NCBI GenBank assembly: GCA_017937195.1
Contig: JAGBEA010000046.1
Span: forward strand, 1 to 64,000
Direction: 5' to 3'
DNA from: Oscillospiraceae bacterium
GTDB taxonomy: Bacteria > Bacillota > Clostridia > Oscillospirales > Oscillospiraceae
DNA: 64,000 bases
The notes under the pieces are model-generated. The model was not told the DNA's origin. It was given only the letters and a program-made list of their open reading frames with translations, and made no database searches. Every line of letters begins with the position of its first letter. Position 1 is the stretch's first letter. Of this stretch, positions 10,194 to 17,830 are shown in pieces. A program made the position numbers and the translations under genes.

Positions 10194-11531
10194 TTACTGT
10201 CCTTTCTGCCGCAGCTTTGCAAGGCATTTCTCGCCCTCGGCGCGGAGGAATTCGTCCTCCTCCCACGTGCTGCGCAGCATCGCGCACTCGTCCGCCTCGT
10301 TCAAAATGTCGGAGAACAAATCGTCCACCGTGGCGCCTGCCGGCAGGCAATAGGAGGGGTCTGCCAGCCACTTTTCCGTGCGCGCTTTGATCTCACCGGC
10401 AAAGTAGTTCAAAAAGGTCTGGTTCATTATGGGCAGATAGCAGGCCATCTGCACCTTATTGAGATAGAGCAGAAAATCGATGTCGTCATAGGGGTAGTCA
10501 TAGCGGCCGGTGATTTTATACTCGTGCAGCACACTGTCGCAGATGTCCTGCCCGATCGTTCCGTTGAAGTCGAAGTCATACTCACGGATGATGGCCGCCA
10601 GCTTGAAATACTCCTCCTTGCCCTCCAGTTGGGACAACAGCGCAAGGATGTTCTTCTTGGTATACGGGCGAAATCGGGGCTTGGAACTGATGAGGGCGTT
10701 GGCACTGAGGGTGTTCTTGGGGTGGTTCTTGGCGATGGTCAGCAAAAAGCTGTCGCAAAAACGCTTCAGCTCCTTTTTGATGGCTTCGTGCCAATACTTC
10801 AGCACCTTTTCCTGCGCCTGCGCCACACCCTTCTCGCGCACATTGCGGGCGGTGGATTCGTTGCCGATATAGGCCTGAATGACCTCGCTCTGGGGTATCG
10901 CGGAGGACACGTGCGCCGTGCCATAAAAGCTGTCGCCGAAGAGTCCCTCGTACTCGTAGCCATGGATGTGCACCGTCTTGGGTCCGTTGGCAATGATGCC
11001 CGCGGTGCGGCGATCCAGTGCCTCGTGCTGGCGTTGCGCCTCGCGGTCGATCATCTCCACCACCTTGCAGTAGGAGTCATATGCATCGTCCGAGCCACGG
11101 ATCAGCGCAGGATAACTGCCGTCCACCTCCTGCGCTAGCAGCTCAAAATACTCGGCAGGGAGATTCATCTTCTCCGCCACAAAGTGCAGACTCTCCAGAC
11201 ACAGAAAGAGTCCCGGAAACATCAGTTCCTGACAGGCGCGCTGCATCCCTGCAAAATCCAGCTTGCGCCGGAGGCTTTGCTGCAGCACCTGATCCACCGC
11301 TTCATCGGCATTTCGCCAGCCGCGAACCACCGTCTCCTGCAGATGACGGGAATTGGTGACAATGGGGCTGACATAGACCTTCTCCCCGCCGATAGTGACA
11401 AAGCACGCTTTTTCCACCGTGACGAACTTGTAGTCATCGCGGGGCAGGTAACGATACTGCCCGTCGTGCTTGATGCCGCGCCGAGCAAGAAAGTCACTGT
11501 ATAGGGCAAGTCCTCTTTTTTCCTCTGCCAT
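10194..11531 (-). CDS. Hypothetical protein, 445 aa, unknown family
   Basis: I do not recognise a family. The protein is soluble, charged and largely helical, with no signal peptide, membrane segment or nucleotide-binding loop. It begins MAEEKRGLALYSDFLARRG and contains a Tyr/Asp-rich patch (GRYDYPYDDIDFLLYL) in the last third and a His/Tyr segment (KTVHIHGYEYEGLFG) in the middle. The length and even codon use argue for a real gene. It heads a two-gene unit with the 85-residue protein downstream and diverges from the LysR pair. Confidence 0.72.
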   Translation of the reverse strand: MAEEKRGLALYSDFLARRGIKHDGQYRYLPRDDYKFVTVEKACFVTIGGEKVYVSPIVTNSRHLQETVVRGWRNADEAVDQVLQQSLRRKLDFAGMQRACQELMFPGLFLCLESLHFVAEKMNLPAEYFELLAQEVDGSYPALIRGSDDAYDSYCKVVEMIDREAQRQHEALDRRTAGIIANGPKTVHIHGYEYEGLFGDSFYGTAHVSSAIPQSEVIQAYIGNESTARNVREKGVAQAQEKVLKYWHEAIKKELKRFCDSFLLTIAKNHPKNTLSANALISSKPRFRPYTKKNILALLSQLEGKEEYFKLAAIIREYDFDFNGTIGQDICDSVLHEYKITGRYDYPYDDIDFLLYLNKVQMACYLPIMNQTFLNYFAGEIKARTEKWLADPSYCLPAGATVDDLFSDILNEADECAMLRSTWEEDEFLRAEGEKCLAKLRQKGQ

Positions 11532-11769
11532 AAGTGCGCCCTCCTTTTGTTTGCTTTTGCGTGCATTTCATCCGGTTTTGTTTATTATATCATTCACCGA
11601 AAGGAATTGCAACGCGCGCGGAACAGCCGGAAAATCCGGAGAAATTCAGCGGCGTTTTCCCACTTTTCCTGTGTTTTTTCGCCATACCGCAGTTGCTTTT
11701 CCGCCATTATGTGATATAATAAAAGTGTGATAATTTTTTAGAAAATCTTGGAAAAAGAGGCGGATTTCT
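11532..11769. other. Divergent intergenic region
   Basis: 238 bp between the 445-residue unknown gene and the LysR pair. It holds the LysR-side promoter at 11693-11720 and is AT-rich near both starts. I see no ORF of note. Confidence 0.6.
11693..11720 (+). promoter_or_regulatory. Sigma-A type promoter for the LysR pair
   Basis: TTGCTT, 16 bp, then a perfect TATAAT, 49 bp upstream of the GTG start at 11770. LysR genes are commonly autoregulated here, but no clear T-N11-A palindrome stands out. Confidence 0.6.
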
Positions 11770-12738
11770 GTGTATTTAGAGAACTTTCATTATCTGTTAG
11801 AAGTTGAACGGCTCAAGTCCGTTTCTTCTGCAGCGCGCTCGCTGAATCTGCGCCAAAGCACCCTAAGTTCCATCATCAATGTGCTGGAAAAAGATCTGGG
11901 CTATTCCGTGTTTTACCGCACGCCAGACGGTATGATCCCCACAAGAGAGGGCAAGCGGCTGCTGAGTGTTGCCCGCGATGTGGATATCAAGGTGGAGGAG
12001 CTGTACAGCCTCTCCTCCAAGGAGCGCGGCCACGCCCGCCCCATTAACATTGTGATGTCCCCCGGCTCTTGCATGTCCAGCCTGATTGACATTTCCAAGC
12101 AGTATTTCAAGTTCGATCTGCCCGGTGACATTTTGGTGGAGGAGCGGCACCGTCTGGAGATCCCCGTGCTGCTGGCGCAGCATGTCGCCAATGTGGGTAT
12201 TGCCTTTTTCACTATGAAGGAAGTGGACGATATGGCGTCCAACCCAAAATACGCCGATATTCTGGTCACCCCTTTTTTTAAGACGCGGTTTTGTGTGCTG
12301 GCCAGCCGCGAGCACCCGGTAGCCAAGCGCGGCAAGCTTACGCTGGAGGACTTCCAAGACAACCTCTTCTGCGATCAGGTCACCTGCAGCTCCGCCCGTC
12401 CGGATACCCAGTATGAGTCCCTGCTGCCCAAGAAAATGCAGAGCATCTCTGTCAACAGCTATGCCATTATGAAGCGGCTGCTGCTGGAAAAAAATATGCT
12501 GAGTCTTGCCACATGGTATACCATCTGCAACTCCGGTTTGTATGATCCGGAAAAGATGCTGGCGATCCCTCTGCCGTCCGATCTTGCGAAAGAAGAGCTG
12601 TGTCTTTGTATGCTGCACCGCCCCGAGCAGAAGGTGCGGTATCAGGAGCGCATCCTATTCACCTGCATTGAGTCCTATTTCAAAAATTACATTCTTCCCC
12701 CTATGGAGGAATCACCGGAAACGGAGGTGCAGCAATGA
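11770..12738 (+). CDS. LysR-family transcriptional regulator
   Basis: 322 residues starting at GTG. The N-terminal winged helix-turn-helix (about 1-65) reads FHYLLEVERLKSVSSAARS followed by LRQSTLSSIINVLEKDLG; the rest is the periplasmic-binding-like effector domain. It is probably an activator responding to a small carboxylate or amino acid. Its stop overlaps the start of a second LysR gene by 4 bp, so two regulators are made in fixed ratio. Likely targets are the transporter and redox operons downstream; this is inference from proximity. Confidence 0.88.
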   Translation: MYLENFHYLLEVERLKSVSSAARSLNLRQSTLSSIINVLEKDLGYSVFYRTPDGMIPTREGKRLLSVARDVDIKVEELYSLSSKERGHARPINIVMSPGSCMSSLIDISKQYFKFDLPGDILVEERHRLEIPVLLAQHVANVGIAFFTMKEVDDMASNPKYADILVTPFFKTRFCVLASREHPVAKRGKLTLEDFQDNLFCDQVTCSSARPDTQYESLLPKKMQSISVNSYAIMKRLLLEKNMLSLATWYTICNSGLYDPEKMLAIPLPSDLAKEELCLCMLHRPEQKVRYQERILFTCIESYFKNYILPPMEESPETEVQQ

Positions 12739-13667
12739 GAATCGATTATCTGTATTACTTGCTGGTCATCGACAAAAACCGATCCGTTACCGGCGCAGCG
12801 CGGGAGCTGTATATGACGCAGACCGGTCTGACCTCTATTCTCAACCGTGTGGAGGAAGAGCTGGGTACGCAGGTGTTTTCCCGCAGCAGAAGCGGCGTAA
12901 CTCCCACCGAAGATGGAAAAGAAATTCTGTCCATCGCGTGGGATATCTGGTCGCAGTGGTCCGCCGCTCTGGAGCTGAATCGTGAAACCTCCGTGTCCGA
13001 GCCGGTCAATGTGCTGACCGCACCCAGCATCAGCTGCGCGGTGACTATCCCGCTGCTGGACATGATGCAGGAAAAGGAACAGATGAACAACCTCCTTTTC
13101 CAAGAGGTGGACGAAGCCGCCGTAGCGTCCAGCATCGTCAACAACCACGCCAATGTGGGGCTGACCTATTTTACCCAGAAGTCACTGCAGGAATTTCAGC
13201 CGGTGGCACAGAAATACGGCATCCGGATCAAGCCTTTGCTGCGGGATGCGCTATATGTGATCTTACGCTGTGACCACCCTTTGGCAAAGCGGAAATCGCT
13301 GTGTCTTGCGGACATTCGGGGGCAGCAGCTGGCGTTCCTTCCCCATTTTCAGTCGGACGACTATGCCGCGCTCTATCAGCAGATGCTGGATAACGGTAAC
13401 CGCACCATTGTTTTCCCCAACATCTCCTTGGTCAAGGAGGCGGTGCTGCGGGGTAATATGGTCACCTTTTTGAACGGCTTTTCCTTCCGCCACGATGCCA
13501 GTGTGGACAGCAGCTCGCTGTGCGCTATTCCGTTGGCGGACAACGCCGACAACCACGAACTGATTTTGTGCGTGGTACACCAGAAGCTTTCCAATCTGCA
13601 GAGCCGAGAGCGCATTATGGTGGAATGTATTGAGCAATATTTCTTTTCGCTGAACGCGGATGAATAG
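12735..13667 (+). CDS. LysR-family transcriptional regulator, paralogue
   Basis: 310 residues, same architecture as the preceding gene: helix-turn-helix at about 1-65 (SVTGAARELYMTQTGLTSIL) and an effector-binding domain. Similar spacing of motifs in both, such as NVG(I/L)(A/T)(F/Y)F, suggests gene duplication. The ATG overlaps the upstream TGA (ATGA). A terminator follows immediately, so the two regulators form a closed operon. They may act as homodimers on different sites or as a heteromer. Confidence 0.88.
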   Translation: MRIDYLYYLLVIDKNRSVTGAARELYMTQTGLTSILNRVEEELGTQVFSRSRSGVTPTEDGKEILSIAWDIWSQWSAALELNRETSVSEPVNVLTAPSISCAVTIPLLDMMQEKEQMNNLLFQEVDEAAVASSIVNNHANVGLTYFTQKSLQEFQPVAQKYGIRIKPLLRDALYVILRCDHPLAKRKSLCLADIRGQQLAFLPHFQSDDYAALYQQMLDNGNRTIVFPNISLVKEAVLRGNMVTFLNGFSFRHDASVDSSSLCAIPLADNADNHELILCVVHQKLSNLQSRERIMVECIEQYFFSLNADE

Positions 13668-13668
13668 A

Positions 13669-13705
13669 AAACAGTGGGATCCGGCAGGGATCCCACTGTT
13701 TTTTG
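13669..13705 (+). terminator. Rho-independent terminator after LysR pair
   Basis: AAAACAGTGGGATCC/GGATCCCACTGTTTTTT stem directly after the second LysR stop codon. Confidence 0.92.
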
Positions 13706-13782
13706 ATATCCGGTAGCGAAAAGTGCCGTTTTACAGAGATCTGCGGCTATGATAGAATGACTACACTACCACAAGGGTGGAT

Positions 13783-13905
13783 AATTGAATCGTGTAACCG
13801 CTTTCGAGCCGCCGGATCTAAGGACTTGTCTATGATCCTTCGGCCGCGGGGTATCGACCCCGCCGAGTTGCCTTGGAAACGAGGCAGCTTTCCGTGTTTG
13901 AGAAG
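13783..13905 (+). promoter_or_regulatory. Putative molybdenum-cofactor (Moco/Tuco) riboswitch
   Basis: Strongly structured leader about 110 bp before the ECF transporter gene. Visible parts: the CGAGCCGCCGG segment (13805-13815), hairpin AAGGA/TCCTT, hairpin GCGGGG/CCCCGC, a GAAA-tetraloop hairpin TGCCTTG/CGAGGCA (13869-13886), and GGCAGCTTTCCGTG just after. These elements resemble my recollection of the Moco RNA consensus. The downstream genes (transporter, MobA fusion) fit molybdenum control. Assignment rests on motif memory and context; a covariance-model search against RF01055 would decide. Confidence 0.6.
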
Positions 13906-13913
13906 AAGGCGCG

Positions 13914-13961
13914 CGGGGACTTTGCTGGGTAAAGTGTCCCTCATTTGCGTGTTTTTCTTTT
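13914..13961 (+). promoter_or_regulatory. Possible expression-platform hairpin
   Basis: GGGGACTTT/AAAGTGTCCC stem (13914-13940) followed after about 10 bp by a T-rich tract. It may be the terminator element of the riboswitch above, although the gap before the T-run is longer than normal. Confidence 0.4.
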
Positions 13962-14014
13962 CAGAAAGACGCGCTTTTATTTTTGACAAGCTACACGCCA
14001 AAGGAGTCTTTCGT

Positions 14015-14695
14015 ATGAAATCATCCCGCCTCAGAACCATTATCTTTCTGGCTTTATGCTGCGATCTGGGACTGTTCGCCAAGAAAGTAATCGGTCCATT
14101 TGCCAATGTCATCACAGATTCTCTGCACATCCCCGGCGGCATCGGCACCTCGTTTTCGCTGATGTTTCTGGTGGTAGCAGCGGTACTGGTGCCGCGTTTT
14201 GGCTGCGCCACCGTTATGGGTGCGGTGCAAAGCGGGCTTGCGCTGGCGCTGGGAATGGTGGGCAGTATGGGCGCGCTGTCACCCATCGGCTACATCGTGC
14301 CGGGCATCGCTATTGATCTTGTTCTGGCACTCTCCGGCAAGCTGAAGCTGCCGCGCACCTCGCGGATGGTTTTGGCCAATGCCATCGCCGCCCCCTGCGC
14401 AGCATTGACGGCAAACCTGATCGTTTTCCGGCTCGGCGGGATTGTTCTGGCGTTATATGTAAGCGTAGCGGCGTCCTCCGGCCTCGTGTGTGGCTTTCTG
14501 GGCGCAGCTTTGGCAAAAAAACTGATTCCCATCATCGGAGCGCAACGTAACAAGGAGGATTCCCACCATGAAGAAAAAACTGTTTTTGCCCGTGGCTCTG
14601 GCAGCCGTTCTTTTGCTGACAGCCGTGCTGGCAGTGGTCCACTTAACGAGCAGAGAGCAGATGCAGCCGGGTCAACTGGCTGTTGTATACCGTGA
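14015..14695 (+). CDS. ECF transporter S component-like membrane protein
   Basis: Start at 14015 behind AAAGGAG gives about five to six hydrophobic segments through residue ~180, compatible with the substrate-binding (S) subunit of an energy-coupling-factor importer, in which a separate A/A'/T module supplies ATP energy. No A or T genes are nearby, so a shared module would be needed. Context suggests a molybdenum-related or metabolic substrate. The last ~45 codons are hydrophilic, low in hydrophobics, and overlap the next gene by 128 bp; the natural end may be near residue 180 (see findings). Confidence 0.65.
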   Translation: MKSSRLRTIIFLALCCDLGLFAKKVIGPFANVITDSLHIPGGIGTSFSLMFLVVAAVLVPRFGCATVMGAVQSGLALALGMVGSMGALSPIGYIVPGIAIDLVLALSGKLKLPRTSRMVLANAIAAPCAALTANLIVFRLGGIVLALYVSVAASSGLVCGFLGAALAKKLIPIIGAQRNKEDSHHEEKTVFARGSGSRSFADSRAGSGPLNEQRADAAGSTGCCIP

Positions 14696-15017
14696 AAAGC
14701 AACAGACGGTCGTCTTTGCGGAGCTGCCGCTGCAGCAGGTGAAGGGCACCATCTCCAACGCGAAAGGAGAAACCTTCCCCATCGACGCCAAAGGCATCAG
14801 CGTTGCCGCGTTTCTGGATGAGCTGGATATCTCCGGCTATTCCAAGGTGACCGTCGTAGCAGATGATGAGTACCGCGCAGAGGTCGGCGCAGATGAGATC
14901 GCGGCAGACGGCGTTGTTTATCTGATCGAGGAGGACGGCGGCGTAAAAATGCTGGTCTTTACAGATAAAAACAGCAAACGCAATGTAAGCAACTTGGTGC
15001 GTGTGGAGGTTTCATGA
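14568..15017 (+). CDS. Membrane-anchored small protein, possible molybdopterin-domain-like
   Basis: 149 residues. One N-terminal hydrophobic anchor or signal (about 4-26) is followed by a short extracytoplasmic domain. The segment GISVAAFLDELDISGYSKVTVVADDEYRAEV resembles the small beta-rich domains related to the sulfite-oxidase-type molybdopterin fold that are often seen alone in Clostridia, but the similarity is weak and no cofactor cysteine is visible. It has its own AAGGAGG site, overlaps the ECF gene, and its stop overlaps the next start by 4 bp, so it belongs to the molybdenum operon. Confidence 0.6.
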   Translation: MKKKLFLPVALAAVLLLTAVLAVVHLTSREQMQPGQLAVVYREKQQTVVFAELPLQQVKGTISNAKGETFPIDAKGISVAAFLDELDISGYSKVTVVADDEYRAEVGADEIAADGVVYLIEEDGGVKMLVFTDKNSKRNVSNLVRVEVS

Positions 15018-16162
15018 TTCCTTTTTACAGCAAGCACAATCAAGTATTTCCTGTCCTATGGAACGGCAAACGGACAGTGGAGAAGCATTTTCTCCGCCAG
15101 ACCGATTGGGAGCGGGAGGTCGCGCTCTACCGATCCCTCTCGTTGCCCTGCCCGGAACTGCTGGACGTGGGGCATAACTCACTGGTGCTGGCATACTGCC
15201 CTTTCCCCACATTGCTGGAGGAACTGGAGCGGCAGGAATTGTTTGGTTTTTCGCCCCGCCCGTGGGAGGCATTGGCCGCGTGGCTGCAGCAATGTGCTGC
15301 ACAGATCCAGCTGCTGCCGGATGACGGAAATCTTCGCAACTTTCTTTGGGACGAAGATCGCGGCGCTATTCTGGGTTTGGATTTTGAGGGATACAGCGCA
15401 GGCTCGCTGCAGCAATGCGGCGGAAAAATCATCGCCGCACTGTTGGAATACGATCCTGTCGACACACCGGTAAAGCGACAGTGCGCCCAACTGCTGGGGC
15501 AACTGCTGCAGGTTCCCGCAACGCTGACGCAGCAGCTGCGGCTGGAGCTGCAGCGCCGCCGAGGCGCACGGGAAACAAAAAAGTTCAGCGCAATTATTCT
15601 TGCCGGCGGTAAATCCTCCCGTATGGGGCGGGACAAGGCCGGATTGAAAATCGGTGATCAGACATTGCTGGAGCATCAGGTGGAAAAAGTCCGCGCACTG
15701 GGCATCGAGGACATCATTTTGTCGGGGCAAGGCTGTCCGCCGCTGTCCGGCACGCGGGTAGTGGCAGATGAGCTGCCGGGGCGGGGACCCTTGGGCGGAC
15801 TGCACGCCTGCCTGCGGAATGCAAAAAATTCCTGCTGTCTGGTACTGAGCGTGGATGTCCCCCTGATCCCTCTGTCGGTACTGGCACAGCTGTGCCGCGC
15901 GCATACGCAGGGCATCACTGTGCTGTGCCACGAGAGCGGGGAAGAACCGCTGATCGGCGTGTATGATTCCTTTGTTGCCGATGCGATCCTGCCGCTGATT
16001 CAACAAGAAAGCGCCCCGGTGCGAAAGCTTCGCCAATCAGTGCAGTGGAACGCCTTCTTCTATATGGGGCCGCAGGAATATCTGATGAACTGTAATACTC
16101 CGCAGGAGTTTGCTCAACTGCTGTCTCAGCAGAAATCCGTCGAAACATTTGTCAAACAATAG
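15014..16162 (+). CDS. Kinase-like domain fused to MobA-type molybdenum cofactor guanylyltransferase
   Basis: 382 residues with two parts. Residues ~1-180 resemble the aminoglycoside-phosphotransferase/protein-kinase-like fold: a lysine in TVEKHFL (~K24), a catalytic-loop-like DGNLRN (D104, N109 at kinase spacing) and LDFEG (D123) as the metal-binding Asp. Residues ~190-375 are MobA-like: LAGGKSSRMGRDKA nucleotide loop, then LPGRGPLGGL and VLSVDVPLIP. The MobA part would attach GMP to molybdopterin to make the bis-MGD cofactor used by enzymes such as the one at 26554. The kinase-like part's target is unknown. It is last in the operon. Confidence 0.85.
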   Translation: MIPFYSKHNQVFPVLWNGKRTVEKHFLRQTDWEREVALYRSLSLPCPELLDVGHNSLVLAYCPFPTLLEELERQELFGFSPRPWEALAAWLQQCAAQIQLLPDDGNLRNFLWDEDRGAILGLDFEGYSAGSLQQCGGKIIAALLEYDPVDTPVKRQCAQLLGQLLQVPATLTQQLRLELQRRRGARETKKFSAIILAGGKSSRMGRDKAGLKIGDQTLLEHQVEKVRALGIEDIILSGQGCPPLSGTRVVADELPGRGPLGGLHACLRNAKNSCCLVLSVDVPLIPLSVLAQLCRAHTQGITVLCHESGEEPLIGVYDSFVADAILPLIQQESAPVRKLRQSVQWNAFFYMGPQEYLMNCNTPQEFAQLLSQQKSVETFVKQ

Positions 16163-16166
16163 CAAG

Positions 16167-16203
16167 AAAAGGCGCCCGCCAAAGCGGACGCCTTTTCTTT
16201 TTG
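16167..16203. terminator. Bidirectional terminator
   Basis: AAAAGGCG(C)CCGC/GCGG(A)CGCCTTTT stem with a T-run, lying between the convergent mobA fusion and DASS transporter genes. Confidence 0.88.
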
Positions 16204-16231
16204 TGTGAGGAGGAATTGTCGCATTACAGCA

Positions 16232-17719
16232 TCATCCCAAGATGAAGCTGTAAAAATTATACATAACAATGCAGACCACCATTGCGCACGACAGCGCCAA
16301 CAAGCACACTTTCATTCGCATCGCTGTGTTGGACACGCCGGGCTGGGCGTGGAACACCGCCGCCGGAACAGATGCACTGGGCAGCAGGATACCGATGTTG
16401 ACCACGTACACCAGCGCCGCGCCGGCAAACTGGGGATTCATTCCGCTGTTCAGCACGAAAGGCGCAATGACGGGGATCATCGCAAGACCAAAGGCCAGAT
16501 TGGAGCCGATATTGGTGAGGATCAGCGCCATCACAACAGTGAAGCTGAGGATAAACCCGCTGCCCTTGCCGGCAAAGACGGGTTCAAACACGCCGGTGAT
16601 CCACGGCATAACGCCGGTGGCCTTGTTGGACAAAGCAGTTGCCAGCGGCGTGGCTACCGCGCACATAAAGAACACGTTCCAGCTCATCGCGTCATCTTTA
16701 ATAACATTGAATTCCACTACGGGCTTTCCGTCCTTCTCACCGCTGGGCAGGATCATCAGCAGTGCCGCGCAAAGCGCGTACATACCGGCGGTAGACAGCT
16801 TGTCGTTGATGAATGCGCACCACGGCAGTTTGGGGAACGTATTGGAGAAAATGCAGATTGCCACGGTGGACACATACATAATGGCGATGCGCTTGGTGCG
16901 GGGACGCAGATGTCTGGACTCCTCGCCCAGCTTTTCCACGTCAAAGCCCTTCATAATGCTGTAGTCCACCTTGAAGATCCACTTGGACAAGAACACGTAG
17001 GCGGTCAGGATCAAAATGGTGATGGGGATATTCATCAGCGCCATCAGTCCCAGATTCAGCCGCGTACCGGTCACCTCCGCCCACGCGGTGGCAACGCTCA
17101 GGCACCAACCGTCATAAGGAACCATCGCGCCGCCCAGCGTCACCGCCAGCATTACACCCACAAGGCCTACATAGCGGAAGGAGCTGTTCTTGGAATAGCC
17201 GCAGGTGTCGGCGATATCTTCCCAGATGGTGAAGAGGATCAGTCCCAGCGCAATCTGTGAGATCACAAGGCTGACCAAGCCGAAGACAACGAAGAACGAC
17301 CACACATACAGCATAGGTTTTCCTTTGAAAAGGCGGGTGCTCAAGGACCAGCGGACGAACCACTTGCCGAAGCCGTAGTAGGACATTGCGCCGCCGGTGA
17401 TAAGGATAGACAAACTGGTGAAGGCAGAGTTGTTGCCCAGCATAGAGCTGACGGCGGTTGCCATCGGCACATAGCCGGAGGTGCCATAGGACACGATCGC
17501 CAACAGCGCCGGCCAGATGATACCGCAGGTGCAAAAGCCGTACACCACACCGAGAAAGATGCCCAGAAGGCGCATACCCACCGGCGTCAGCGTGCTGAAC
17601 GGCGGCAAAAAGCCGAAACCGAACATCAACGCAACGGTGACGATGGTATTAAAGTTTTTGATCGCGCGGCGCAGAGACTCTTTTTTCTGCAAAGACAGCA
17701 GCGGCGTCTTTTCTGCCAT
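16232..17719 (-). CDS. DASS/SLC13-family anion symporter (copy 1)
   Basis: 495 residues, about 11-12 hydrophobic segments. Typical divalent-anion:Na+ symporter sequence, with two hairpin/SNT-like regions (SSMLGNNSAFTS and LTNIGSNLAFG) and the C-terminal LPSASVPAAVFHA segment. The family imports di- and tricarboxylates such as succinate, malate, citrate or tartrate. The ATG at 17719 is preferred over a GTG at 17728 because AAAGGAG lies 8 nt upstream. It is the third gene on this strand after the copy-2 transporter and the opine dehydrogenase. Confidence 0.87.
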   Translation of the reverse strand: MAEKTPLLSLQKKESLRRAIKNFNTIVTVALMFGFGFLPPFSTLTPVGMRLLGIFLGVVYGFCTCGIIWPALLAIVSYGTSGYVPMATAVSSMLGNNSAFTSLSILITGGAMSYYGFGKWFVRWSLSTRLFKGKPMLYVWSFFVVFGLVSLVISQIALGLILFTIWEDIADTCGYSKNSSFRYVGLVGVMLAVTLGGAMVPYDGWCLSVATAWAEVTGTRLNLGLMALMNIPITILILTAYVFLSKWIFKVDYSIMKGFDVEKLGEESRHLRPRTKRIAIMYVSTVAICIFSNTFPKLPWCAFINDKLSTAGMYALCAALLMILPSGEKDGKPVVEFNVIKDDAMSWNVFFMCAVATPLATALSNKATGVMPWITGVFEPVFAGKGSGFILSFTVVMALILTNIGSNLAFGLAMIPVIAPFVLNSGMNPQFAGAALVYVVNIGILLPSASVPAAVFHAQPGVSNTAMRMKVCLLALSCAMVVCIVMYNFYSFILG

Positions 17720-17772
17720 ACGGATCACTCCTTTTCCTGATGAATGAGGAAAGCGTCACTTTCCTTGAGAAA

Positions 17773-17808
17773 GCCCGCAAGGAGGGGCCATAATGGCTCC
17801 TCCCGGGC
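17773..17808 (-). repeat. Intercistronic hairpin
   Basis: Imperfect inverted repeat with core GGCCATAATGGC and outer GCCCG/CGGGC arms, between the opine dehydrogenase stop and the downstream transporter. On the minus strand it is followed only by TTTCTC, so it is a weak terminator, attenuator or RNA-stability element. Confidence 0.6.
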
Positions 17809-17830
17809 ATAATTTCATCGCTGCAGACAC

